A DNA stretch of 64,000 bases from an uncultured cyanobacterium. Lineage in GTDB: Bacteria; Cyanobacteriota; Cyanobacteriia; Cyanobacteriales; Geitlerinemataceae. Made by a program: the position numbers and the translations under genes. Positions 1 to 8,068 of the stretch are shown here, piece after piece. The first letter of the stretch is position 1. Each line of letters starts with the position of its first letter. The stretch lies in contig CALCCD010000010.1 of assembly GCA_937899645.1 (NCBI GenBank), forward strand, positions 1 through 64,000, given 5' to 3'. The notes below the pieces were generated by a model, which was not told where the DNA came from, ran no database searches, and worked only from the letters and a program-made list of their open reading frames with translations.

Positions 1-155
1 TCACTGCGTCCCAAACTGCCGAGCGCGACGCCTCGGTTGTACCAAGCTTCGTGTTTGTCGGGTTTGAATTCGAGCGCCTTGTCGTAGCTGGCGATCGCTT
101 CCTCACTGCGTCCCAAACTGCCGAGCGCGACGCCTCGGTTGTACCAAGCTTCGTG
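1..155. repeat. Tandem 102-bp repeat encoding TPR units
   Basis: Bases 1-53 recur at 103-155 without a visible mismatch, and the rest of the unit is very similar. The period is 102 bp, which is 34 codons, exactly one TPR. Such low divergence between TPR units implies recent duplication or ongoing gene conversion. The array continues off the left edge. Confidence 0.85.
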
Positions 156-936
156 GTCGTCGGGTTTGAATTTCAAGACACGATCGAAGCTAGACAAAGC
201 CAGCTCCCAATCTTGATTACTCGCAAATAAATATCCCTGTTCCTGCAAAAAATAAACCCGATCGGCGATCGGGGTATCTGGCGCTTCGATAATCTCCCGC
301 AACTCCAACGCCTTTCGCCATCGCTCGTCCGCGGACAACTTCAAATACTCGTAATATCCCCCTGCTCTTGCCCAAGCTTCGAGCTGCTGCCGCTCCGACT
401 CCGACGCCGGAAGCCGGAATGTCCCAATCCGCCAATCATAAAAATCAGCACACCGCAAAATCAGATACCGCACCACAAACGGCGGCACGACAAACACCAC
501 AGGCCGCAACAACAGATCGCGCCAACACTCCCGCATCTGATTGAAATGATGCAAAATCTGCGGCACATCCCTCGGATCGTAATTGTGCAAATCCGCGTCG
601 TTCCAACCCAACGCCCGCTTCGCATCCTCGTACCCCAACATCGCCGCATCTAGACCCCGCACTACCAACACCTCGAAATCCTCCGTTGCCAACAGCGCCA
701 CCGCCTCCGGATACACCGACACTGAATCCCGCTCCAACACCAACTCCGACACCCGCCCGAACCGCCCCCGCAGCCGCGCCACCACATCCGCCTCCTGCCC
801 ACGCGAACACTGCACGAAAAACCAGCCCGCCCCCTCGTTGTCCGCGATCGCCTTCACGAGCTGCCCGAACACCTCCTCCTCCGTCTCCGGCTCCAGCTCG
901 TCTTCGTCCCAATCGAGAAAATCACTCGCTTTCATA
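1..936 (-). CDS. TPR-repeat protein, 3' end beyond window (partial)
   Basis: The frame opens at an ATG at 936 (MKASDFLDWDEDE...) and stays open to base 1, so the C-terminus is missing; 312 codons are visible. The N-terminal ~170 residues are acidic at first and then contain a stretch ending in VVFVVPPFVVRYL and CADFYDWRIGTF. This resembles the degenerate P-loop-like module that precedes TPRs in many bacterial NTPase/TPR proteins, but I see no Walker A motif. From about residue 235 there are 34-residue TPRs of the form WYNRGVALGSLGR, which probably continue past the edge. The gene lies 124 bp downstream of the P-loop NTPase gene on the same strand, so the two may form one module. A scaffold or signalling partner of that NTPase is my inference. 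The exact function is unknown. Confidence 0.75.
91..98. repeat. HIP1 octamer GCGATCGC (representative copy)
   Basis: This palindromic octamer, or its CGATCG core, recurs very often through the window, mostly inside genes. Its abundance is a known hallmark of many cyanobacterial genomes and is the main base-level evidence for the host assignment. Confidence 0.9.
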
Positions 937-958
937 ACCTAATTCTCCAATGAGCACT

Positions 959-1024
959 GAGCTTGTCGTTCGTGAAGCGTTGGCGAAGCCAATAGTGCGG
1001 GTTTCGCCAAGCGCGACAAAACTC
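959..1024. repeat. Imperfect long inverted repeat between NTPase and TPR genes
   Basis: TTGGCGAA (980-987) pairs with TTCGCCAA (1003-1010). TTGTCG (963-968) pairs with CGACAA (1014-1019) further out, with GCG/CGC matches between. The result is a bulged hairpin filling most of the 124-bp gap. There is no T-run, so it does not look like a classic intrinsic terminator. It may be an mRNA-processing or attenuation structure, or a dispersed cyanobacterial palindromic repeat. Confidence 0.5.
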
Positions 1025-1060
1025 GATCGTTCTTCCCCCTCACCCAGGCTTCGACTCCGC

Positions 1061-2428
1061 TCAGCCTTCATTGCCCTTTTCCTGATGCAGTGCCCACCGC
1101 TCCCGAAATAGCTTCGACCCGCGAATCAGCGGATGCACGTCATACCAAGTCGCCAGCTCCTCCTCGTCCTCATCGAAAAAGCGATACTCCAAAATGCAGC
1201 GCTTCGCCAACAGGTCGCGATACTTCCCCTCCGCGTCGTTCGGCTTGCGCTTCGCCCCGTGAACCTCCAATAGCAGCGGCCACTCCTCCTCATTCAGCGC
1301 AGCCAAATACGCCGGACGAAAATTCGCGATCGCCCGCTTCACCTGCTTCTCCTTTATCGGCAACTCCACCGCCAAATTCACCGCATTCCGCGCCACGTGC
1401 ATCAGATCCCGCAGATGCCCCCCACAGCTAAAACACAGCAAATCCAGCACCCGATCGGACTCGAACACCTCCGGCACTAAATCGCGATCGCAGACCTTCG
1501 CTACCCGTCGCCGCACCGCCTCGCGCAAGAGCTTCATCCCATCAGGCACGAGATCTTCGCTATCGCGCTCCTGCACCATCACCATCGGCAAAATCTGCGG
1601 CTTGCCGTAAATATCCTGCAAATCGCTCGCCGACTTGGAATACAGCAGCGAAATCGGAGCCGTGTAGACCATATGGCAGCGCAGCGATCGCATCAGCTCC
1701 GATCGATTGATGAAAATATCCTCGAGGTTGCTCGACTCACCCTCGGGATACGTCGGCACGATGCGATCGAGATTGTCCGCAATCACCACGATCTTGTTCG
1801 CCGCGCGATCGCCCTGCCGCCGCGCGCTCTCGATAAACTCGTTCAGCGCCTGCACCAACGACTCCGTATCCGCCTCCACCAGCTTGCGGATCTCCTCCCG
1901 CTTCGACGGCTCCGTCCGCACCGCCGCCGTAATTTTCGAGAACATCGGAATGGCCGCGTCCAGCGTCAGCTTTTCCAGCTTCACCTCCGTCAGCGCCAGA
2001 TCGATCAGCTTCTGCCAGCGTTTCTTCAGCCACTCCCGCAGCGGCTTGTCGTCCACGTCGCGCAGCTTCTCGAGCAACTGTCGCGTACAGGACAGCAAAA
2101 TATCCTGATACTGCGTGTCCTGAAAGCTCAAATCTCCCGCATCGTCCGTCGCCGCCGCGAAGTACACCACGATGAAGCCCTCGTCTTCGAGGTATTTCGC
2201 CAGCCGCTTCAGCTCCGTCGATTTGCCGCTGCCCCGATGCCCCGAATAGAGCTGATAGGTGTTGCTCTCGTCGTTGATGATGTAGCCGCCCAGCTCCGTG
2301 CGGATGTCCTCATCGCCCCGCACCTCCTGAAACTCCACGTAGCGCGGATCGCCCGGCTCGAGTGGCGTGTCCGGCTTGAAAGAGTTGAATAGATTTTTGA
2401 GCAGTTCGCGATCGGGATTCGTCGGCAT
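1061..2428 (-). CDS. P-loop NTPase (AAA/KAP-like), conflict- or signalling-type
   Basis: This 455-residue protein has a clear Walker A at residues 63-71 (GHRGSGKST) and a Walker B at about 212-222 ending in ADNLDRI. The preceding strand FIVVYFAAATDD and the later MVYTAPIS segment fit the core of an AAA-like or KAP/STAND-like ATPase. The C-terminal ~100 residues (WYDVHPLIRG) look like a small winged-helix or lid region. There is no signal peptide or TM segment, so it should be cytosolic. It is followed on the same strand by the TPR gene ending at the window edge. Family knowledge: such NTPases often act as switch subunits with repeat-protein partners. The substrate is unknown. The start is the ATG at 2428. 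Confidence 0.8.
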   Translation of the reverse strand: MPTNPDRELLKNLFNSFKPDTPLEPGDPRYVEFQEVRGDEDIRTELGGYIINDESNTYQLYSGHRGSGKSTELKRLAKYLEDEGFIVVYFAAATDDAGDLSFQDTQYQDILLSCTRQLLEKLRDVDDKPLREWLKKRWQKLIDLALTEVKLEKLTLDAAIPMFSKITAAVRTEPSKREEIRKLVEADTESLVQALNEFIESARRQGDRAANKIVVIADNLDRIVPTYPEGESSNLEDIFINRSELMRSLRCHMVYTAPISLLYSKSASDLQDIYGKPQILPMVMVQERDSEDLVPDGMKLLREAVRRRVAKVCDRDLVPEVFESDRVLDLLCFSCGGHLRDLMHVARNAVNLAVELPIKEKQVKRAIANFRPAYLAALNEEEWPLLLEVHGAKRKPNDAEGKYRDLLAKRCILEYRFFDEDEEELATWYDVHPLIRGSKLFRERWALHQEKGNEG

Positions 2429-2626
2429 CAGCTTCCGTGAGGGCGATCGGGGCGTACGTTTATTTTATCCCCCGCTTCTGGGTCGATCGCGACGAAATAC
2501 GAAGATGTCGATTCGAGAGGTGGCTTTGAGAATGTTTGTGCGAGGCGCGATCGCCAATAATGCCCCCGACATCGCACGTGTCGGGGGTCACGAAAGAAGC
2601 GCGCTGATGCTTGCGGCGCTGGGGAT

Positions 2627-3277
2627 TTAGCGAGCGTGAGTGCGATCCCAGACTGAAATCGGCGGCTGCTCGCGCTCGAACGGGACGGCGGTTTTATCCG
2701 AGGCTGGAGCGGGACGGTACGTCCGAGCACTGAGGCGTCGTGCCACGGCTTCGCGGGTGGCGTCCTGGCGGTTCGCGCGGGCGATCGAGCCAGGCTCTTG
2801 CTCGGAGATGCCGCGCCGTTTCACTGCATTCATCACCCAGTTAGCCGCTTCTTCCCAGCTCAAGTCGTCGCGTTGGAACGCTTCGCGGATCTTCGTCAGC
2901 GCCTGTTCCGCGCCCACCAGAACTTCGTCGCGCTCGCTGCACAGCGGCGTGGAGGTTTTCAGCGGGTCGCGCTGGACGGCGGCAAAGGCTTGGTTAACGG
3001 CTTGCTGGATCTCACGAGCGTGCTGGAGACGCGCGCGCTTGCGCTGGCGGGTCACCCCTTCTTCACTCGATGCATACAGTGGCGGCACGCGATTGAGGGC
3101 ATACGTCATCACCTGGACGCGATTAACGTAGCTCGCTTGTCGGGGCGAGAGTTTCGCAAAGCGACGAGCGATCGCCTCTGCCACGAGCTTTTCCATGACG
3201 TTGGTGTAGGTTTCTTCGAGCGTCGGTTCGTCTTCGAGGGTCGAGTTGGCGGTGAGCGTTTGTTCGGTTGCGAGCAT
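2627..3277 (-). CDS. ComFB-domain protein
   Basis: This 216-residue protein has the ComFB signature in its first third: SPRQASYVNRVQVMTYALNR followed by VPPLYASSEEG. ComFB was named from the Bacillus late-competence operon. In cyanobacteria, ComFB-domain proteins have been reported as receptors for cyclic dinucleotides and linked to motility and competence. The remainder is helical and charged (QEIQ/EIQQAVNQAF, WEEAANWVMNAVKRRG), and the C-terminus is basic and proline-containing. It stands alone on the minus strand with 198 bp to the NTPase start. A role in second-messenger signalling is inferred from the family. It could connect to the GGDEF protein and pilus chemotaxis genes in the same window, but nothing here proves that. 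Confidence 0.85.
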   Translation of the reverse strand: MLATEQTLTANSTLEDEPTLEETYTNVMEKLVAEAIARRFAKLSPRQASYVNRVQVMTYALNRVPPLYASSEEGVTRQRKRARLQHAREIQQAVNQAFAAVQRDPLKTSTPLCSERDEVLVGAEQALTKIREAFQRDDLSWEEAANWVMNAVKRRGISEQEPGSIARANRQDATREAVARRLSARTYRPAPASDKTAVPFEREQPPISVWDRTHAR

Positions 3278-4113
3278 CTTTGGAATTCGGTTGTAGAGAT
3301 GACCCTTTGCGTAAAGCTACGAGTTGCGCGCGCAAGTTCGTATGCGGGCGGATGTCGAATTACACAAAGACAAATCCGTAAGTACAGCAAGTGGCAAATA
3401 TTGACCGACCTGTGCCACCGAGTACGCGATAGTACTCAGCTATTCGTCAGCGATACGTCTGTGAACAGCACTTTGCTTGAAATTGGGGAAAGTTTTATAA
3501 GAATTCCCTCCGCGATTTCTTGCAAGTGGGCCTTTGCTGCCTGCGTAAATAAAGGTAGTGATTCGGATAGTTGGCTGTCGAGATGTTTTTCGCGAATTCA
3601 TCGAATCTTTAAAAAAGCGTCCCTAATCGTGAAGTTTGTAATTATGAGGTGAGTCTACTCTGATTGATGTAGTTGCTTGAACTATGTGCTATTACGTATT
3701 CTTCGTGCATAATTCCACGTGTTCGCTCGTGCTTTCCCGTCTTTTTTAGGGCTGGCGACTGTTTACTCCGATTACTTCCGGCGATTGGCTCTACGGCCGC
3801 TATGGTCGTTTGACTTGAGGGTGAGGCGTCTGGTTTGACTTGGCGTTTTCCCAGCCCGCACTGTCTGCTTCGCAGGGGCTGCGCCAACGACGACGCTCAG
3901 TGCTCGTCGAGCTGTTTTACGGTTGGGTCGGGCGGCTCTGCGTTTGCCGCCGCGCTGGTGCGATCGCTCTATCAAAGGGCGAAAGCAAGAGCGCTGGGTG
4001 AAAGCGATCGGCATTCCCCGTGCTCGAATTCTGATGCGATTGCACTCGCGAATGTTGTCTGCGCTTTCTCTGGCTGCACGGTGGGCGGTGGATCTGCTGC
4101 GAGGTGTGCTGCG
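3278..4113. other. Intergenic stretch, no supported gene
   Basis: These 836 bp between comFB and the APH-like gene hold only short basic or low-complexity reading frames that resemble no family. The part from about 3360 to 3760 is visibly richer in A+T than its surroundings and probably contains the comFB promoter on the minus strand. I saw no tRNA, terminator or repeat. Confidence 0.5.
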
Positions 4114-5130
4114 TTAGAACAACTGCCAGTCTTTCGAGCGCAGGCGTTTGATCTGGGCGACGCGGCGCGTGAAGTAGGTGTCGTCAAGGCGGCTGTAGTT
4201 GTGGACGCGGGCGGCGTTGACGGCGATCGCCCACGACCAGAAGTGTGCCGCCAGAGTCAGGGACTGGAGCGCTTCGACTTCAAACGGCTCGATCGGCTCG
4301 ACGGATTGATAGCCGCCCAGGAACGCTTCGCGCACCTTGAGGCTGATGCCCGTCCGCATAGAGACGTTTAAAAATTTCGCCAGATCGAACGCGCGCCAGC
4401 CGTAGCCGCACTGGTCGAAGTCGAACATGGTGACGGTGCCCTCTGGCGTGAAGTGGGCGTTGCCGCTATGAGGGTCGCCCCAGCAGATCGTCCAGTGGGG
4501 GGCCGTCGTCGGCAGTCCTTGGAGGCTGGTGTGGAGTTCGTCGAAGACGCCGCGCACGTAATCGTATTCCTGGGTGCTGTGCTGCAAAAAAGGCGCGATC
4601 GTGCCCATCGAGCGATCGAGCAGGTACTCCAGATTCAGCTCGTCGCGTCCGAACTTAGACGAGAAGTCGTGGGCGTAGCGATGCACCTGTGCCAGCGCCG
4701 TGCCCAGCTGCCAGCTCTGTGTCGTGGATAGATCGCCGAGGGGAATCTCACCGGGCGCGTAGACGAATAGCGCCGCCGCGCGGATGCCTTCCGGCGCTTG
4801 GAGTTCGATCGCCAGCCGCCCGTCGTGCGTCCGTACGGGGTGGGCGATCGGCACGCCGCGATCGTGTAGAAATTCGAGAAGCTCTAGCTCGAACAGTACG
4901 TCTTCGGTGCTGCGCCAGTGCCGGTGCGAGACGCGCAACACGAAGTCTGCTTCAGCGGTGTTGACTAGATATACGTCACTCAAGCCCCGATGCCAGAAGT
5001 GGCAGCGCGTCACTTGCGGGATGTCGTACTGGGTGAGGACGCGATCGACCAGTGCCTCGCTCACGAGCGTCGAATATAGCGTCGGGAACACATCGCCTTG
5101 CAATTCGGCAAGTGGAGAATGTGAGAGCAT
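4114..5130 (-). CDS. Aminoglycoside phosphotransferase-like / SrkA-HomK-type kinase
   Basis: This 338-residue soluble kinase-fold protein belongs to the APH/choline kinase superfamily. The catalytic loop reads ICWGDPHSGN, with Asp and Asn retained. The metal-binding segment is MFDFDQCGYGW followed by RAFDLAKFLN. The N-lobe contains DFVLRVSHR, where the usual invariant Lys position carries Arg. Overall spacing matches the stress-response kinase and homoserine kinase II-like branch rather than true antibiotic-resistance enzymes, and no resistance role should be assumed. The gene is divergent from mutY with 124 bp between the starts. The ATG at 5130 gives a family-typical length. The substrate cannot be told from sequence. 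Confidence 0.85.
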   Translation of the reverse strand: MLSHSPLAELQGDVFPTLYSTLVSEALVDRVLTQYDIPQVTRCHFWHRGLSDVYLVNTAEADFVLRVSHRHWRSTEDVLFELELLEFLHDRGVPIAHPVRTHDGRLAIELQAPEGIRAAALFVYAPGEIPLGDLSTTQSWQLGTALAQVHRYAHDFSSKFGRDELNLEYLLDRSMGTIAPFLQHSTQEYDYVRGVFDELHTSLQGLPTTAPHWTICWGDPHSGNAHFTPEGTVTMFDFDQCGYGWRAFDLAKFLNVSMRTGISLKVREAFLGGYQSVEPIEPFEVEALQSLTLAAHFWSWAIAVNAARVHNYSRLDDTYFTRRVAQIKRLRSKDWQLF

Positions 5131-5254
5131 CGCGAGATTTGTAAGGATGTACTAGCGCAGGCATTCTGGATCAAAATCCCATAGACACTACGATCGAATC
5201 GGTATCATAAGATGCGATCGTCGCGGATTCAGATTTCCTATAGATTTTCGAGTC

Positions 5255-6448
5255 ATGACGCGCTCGCCCGCTCGCTCTCCTGCCGCCGATCGGCCCGAAC
5301 TGAATTCCCTCGCCAGTCCGGCAACGATCGCTCAGTTGCGCCGATCGCTGCTGGACTGGTATTCCCGCCAAGGTCGTGACTTGCCCTGGCGACGCACCCG
5401 CGATCCGTACGCCATCTGGGTCTCGGAGATCATGCTCCAGCAAACCCAGGTAAAGACTGCCGCGCCGTACTTTCAGCGCTGGCTGGTGCGCTTCCCGGAC
5501 GTGCAAACTCTCGCGATCGCCGATCGACAGGACGTTCTCAAGCAGTGGCAAGGTCTGGGGTACTACGCCCGCGCCCGCAACCTGCACCGCGCCGCCCAGC
5601 TCGTCGTCAATCAGCACGGTGGCGAATTTCCCCGAGACTTCGAGGCGACGATCGCGCTACCGGGCATCGGGCGCAGCACGGCGGGCGGCATCCTCAGCCA
5701 CGCGTTCGATTTGCCAGTGGCGATCCTGGATGGCAACGTCAAGCGGGTGCTGGCGCGCTGGACAGCGCTGGACGTGCCGCCAAACAAGGCGCTGAAGCCA
5801 CTCTGGGCGCTGTCTGAAGCAATTCTCGATCCGGGCTCGCCGCGCGACTTCAACCAGGCGCTGATGGATCTCGGCGCGACCTGCTGCACTCCGAAAAATC
5901 CGGCCTGCCTGCTCTGTCCGTGGCAAGATACCTGTCAGTCTCATTCTCTCGGTATTGCCGCCGAGCGTCCCATGCGCGAAACGAAAGCCCCTCTGCCCCA
6001 CAAGCACGTCAGCGTTGCGGTCATCTGGAACGAGACGGGCGATCGCCTGCTGGTCGATCGGCGTCCGGCGGAGGGGCTGTTCGGCGGGATGTGGGAGTTT
6101 CCCGGCGGCAAGATCGAAGCGGGCGAAACGCCGCAAGATTGCGTCAAGCGCGAGGTGCAAGAGGAGCTGGCGATCGAGGTGGAAGTCGGCAAGCAGCTAA
6201 CCACCGTCGATCGCACTTACACGCACTTTAAAGTGACGCTGGAAGTCTTTTACTGCCGCCACGTTTCCGGCGAGCCGCAGACGATCGCCTGCGACGAGAT
6301 TCGCTGGGTGACGCTGGCCGAGCTGGCCGAGCTGCCCTTCCCAGCGGCGAACGTGGAAATTATCGAGGCGATCGCGGCGGAGCGGGGTGAAACAATCTCG
6401 ATCGCGCCCCAGGGCGGTGATGCCGCCAATGCCTCTAGCGGTGGCTGA
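5255..6448 (+). CDS. mutY: A/G-specific adenine glycosylase with a MutT-like Nudix domain
   Basis: This enzyme removes adenine mispaired with 8-oxoguanine in base-excision repair. Visible features are the catalytic Glu58 in SEIMLQQTQV, the helix-hairpin-helix LPGIGRSTAGG (135-145), the catalytic Asp159 in ILDGNVKRV, and the [4Fe-4S] ligands C211-x6-C218-x2-C221-x5-C227. The C-terminus (about 250-380) is a Nudix fold with an almost complete catalytic box at 285-307: G285-x5-E291-x7-RE-V-x-EE, with Ala306 in place of the last Gly. MutY C-terminal domains normally recognise 8-oxoG and lack these acidic residues, so this one may hydrolyse nucleotides. The gene converges on smpB with an 18-bp gap. 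Confidence 0.95.
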   Translation: MTRSPARSPAADRPELNSLASPATIAQLRRSLLDWYSRQGRDLPWRRTRDPYAIWVSEIMLQQTQVKTAAPYFQRWLVRFPDVQTLAIADRQDVLKQWQGLGYYARARNLHRAAQLVVNQHGGEFPRDFEATIALPGIGRSTAGGILSHAFDLPVAILDGNVKRVLARWTALDVPPNKALKPLWALSEAILDPGSPRDFNQALMDLGATCCTPKNPACLLCPWQDTCQSHSLGIAAERPMRETKAPLPHKHVSVAVIWNETGDRLLVDRRPAEGLFGGMWEFPGGKIEAGETPQDCVKREVQEELAIEVEVGKQLTTVDRTYTHFKVTLEVFYCRHVSGEPQTIACDEIRWVTLAELAELPFPAANVEIIEAIAAERGETISIAPQGGDAANASSGG

Positions 6449-6466
6449 ACCGCGCTCCCGGTGCTT

Positions 6467-6964
6467 CTAATAGTTCTTCAGCTCGCGGGCGATATCGCGT
6501 TTCTCTTGCTTTTTCTTGAGCGTTTCGCGCTTGTCGTGGAGGTTTTTGCCACGTCCGAGCCCGATCGACACTTTCACCCAGCCCCGCTTGAGGTAAAGCT
6601 TCAGCGGGACGAGGGTCAGTCCCTTTTCTTCGACTTTGCCGATGAGCTTGCGGATCTCCTCGCGGCGCATCAGTAGCTTGCGCGTGCGGCGCGGCTCGTG
6701 GTTGAAGTACTGACCGGCCATCTGCCAGGGCGAGATATGGACACCCATCAGCCACACTTCGCCGTCGCGCACGAGGGCGTAGCCGTCGCCGAGGTTGACC
6801 TTGCCCTGGCGGATCGACTTAACCTCCGTACCCAATAGCTCGATGCCCGCTTCGTAGGTGTCGAGGATTTCGTACTGGAAGCGCGCTTTGCGGTTGTCGC
6901 CGATTACTTTGTATCCGTCGGCGCTCGGTGCGGGTTTTGCTTTCGATTTTTTGGATTTAGCCAT
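6467..6964 (-). CDS. smpB: SsrA-binding protein SmpB
   Basis: SmpB binds tmRNA and delivers it to stalled ribosomes for trans-translation. The start is set to the ATG at 6964 (MAKSKKSK), giving 165 residues. The reading frame extends 44 codons upstream, but that part is low-complexity and unlike the family. Family features are IGDNRKARFQYEI, LLGTEVKSIRQGK, the conserved LMGVHISPW segment, and the basic tail ending RDIARELKNY. The protein is cytosolic. No tmRNA gene is visible in the window. The gene converges with mutY. Confidence 0.95.
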   Translation of the reverse strand: MAKSKKSKAKPAPSADGYKVIGDNRKARFQYEILDTYEAGIELLGTEVKSIRQGKVNLGDGYALVRDGEVWLMGVHISPWQMAGQYFNHEPRRTRKLLMRREEIRKLIGKVEEKGLTLVPLKLYLKRGWVKVSIGLGRGKNLHDKRETLKKKQEKRDIARELKNY

Positions 6965-8068
6965 CGGCAGAGAGAAATCGGTAACGGTCGGCGGAAAACG
7001 GGCGGGTTTCGATTTTAATCGCTGACTGTCAGGGGGCGGATGGCGTGAATTCCGTCGTGGGGGCGCGATCGCGACAGACGGCGCGCCAAACTGCAACTAG
7101 ACGGCAGCAAATCTGAAGGCTTCTCGGCATCTCCGCGCGGCGATTTATCCATACGCGCAATTCGTACGCGCAAGCAACGCGATCGGGACGCGCGCCAAAC
7201 ATCGATGCTGTCGCGATCGCATGGGATTTGACCGGCAAATGCCGACGACAGAGATCCAACGACTCAAGTCCAGCGCCGTGACGATCCGGCCACCCGTCAG
7301 GTTGCGACGGGAAACTCGCGACGATCGAAAGCCCCATCGCACGTGTCGGCAAACATTAACAAGGACTTTACAATCACGGTGTTCTTGCGTAAAAATACGC
7401 AAGCTACGCACGGACATAATCGCCAGTCTGCGAAAATAGTTTTGCAAAATCCAGTGCGTTTACTGAGGAAAATCTTCACGGCATTGACGACGCTAGCGCT
7501 TTCCAGGCCGTAATTCGCGCGTCCTAGAAAACGCACAGTGAGGTTCGGGGTAGAATCAACGAAAGGTAGCATCTACATTTCTCGTACACATTCCACTCTC
7601 TGCTCTACTGCCTCAGAGTTAACTCTGCTTTTTACGTAATTTCTCGAATGCAACTAGCTTAGCATTCTGTATGACTTTGTCGAAGCGTCTGGACTTCGCG
7701 CGAGCTGGCTTGAAAAAGCCCGAGCGCTGAAGCGAACGCCATGAAGTTTGGATGCAAATGGGGTTTTACAAGACCTCTTGTTTTGCAAGATCTTCTCGCC
7801 ATTCCTCGGCGTGAAGGCTAGTGCTCGCTGATTACTTTCCGGGTTGCCGCTCGCGCCCGGGGGGAAGGGGCAGGCGCTGACCTTGTCGTCGCTATCGAAG
7901 CGGCGCTTTAGGTGTTTTGACAAAAAGTCGGTAGCAGGTTGGTGGTTGCCGCCTGCGAGCTAGCAAGCATGGGAAATTGGTTGGCGTCGTACTTGCTGGG
8001 GCATGCATTTCTCAGGGTGATTTTCGCGTCCGCACTTTGCTTGGAACCGACTACTTAACAGAGCTGTT
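6965..8068. other. Long intergenic stretch, no supported gene
   Basis: This 1.1-kb gap between the smpB start and the pseudokinase-TPR gene holds short frames on both strands without family resemblance. Only a small palindrome (CGGCA-AA-TGCCG, near 7233-7244) stood out. The A+T-richer part from about 7360 to 7660 may hold promoters. I found no tRNA-like or tmRNA-like segment by eye. Confidence 0.45.

Noticed and set aside
445-912. Gly/Arg-rich reading frames on the minus strand and Pro/Ser-rich frames on the plus strand near the left end
   Set aside because: They overlap the TPR-protein frame, which has coherent composition and family features; these are shadow frames of a GC-rich gene.
3772-4014. 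80-codon basic frame on the minus strand
   Set aside because: No family resemblance, very Arg-rich, no ribosome-binding site, overlapping other frames of equal quality.
4114-5130. Antibiotic-resistance aminoglycoside phosphotransferase
   Set aside because: Only the broad superfamily motifs match; length and neighbourhood fit metabolic or stress kinases of the same fold.
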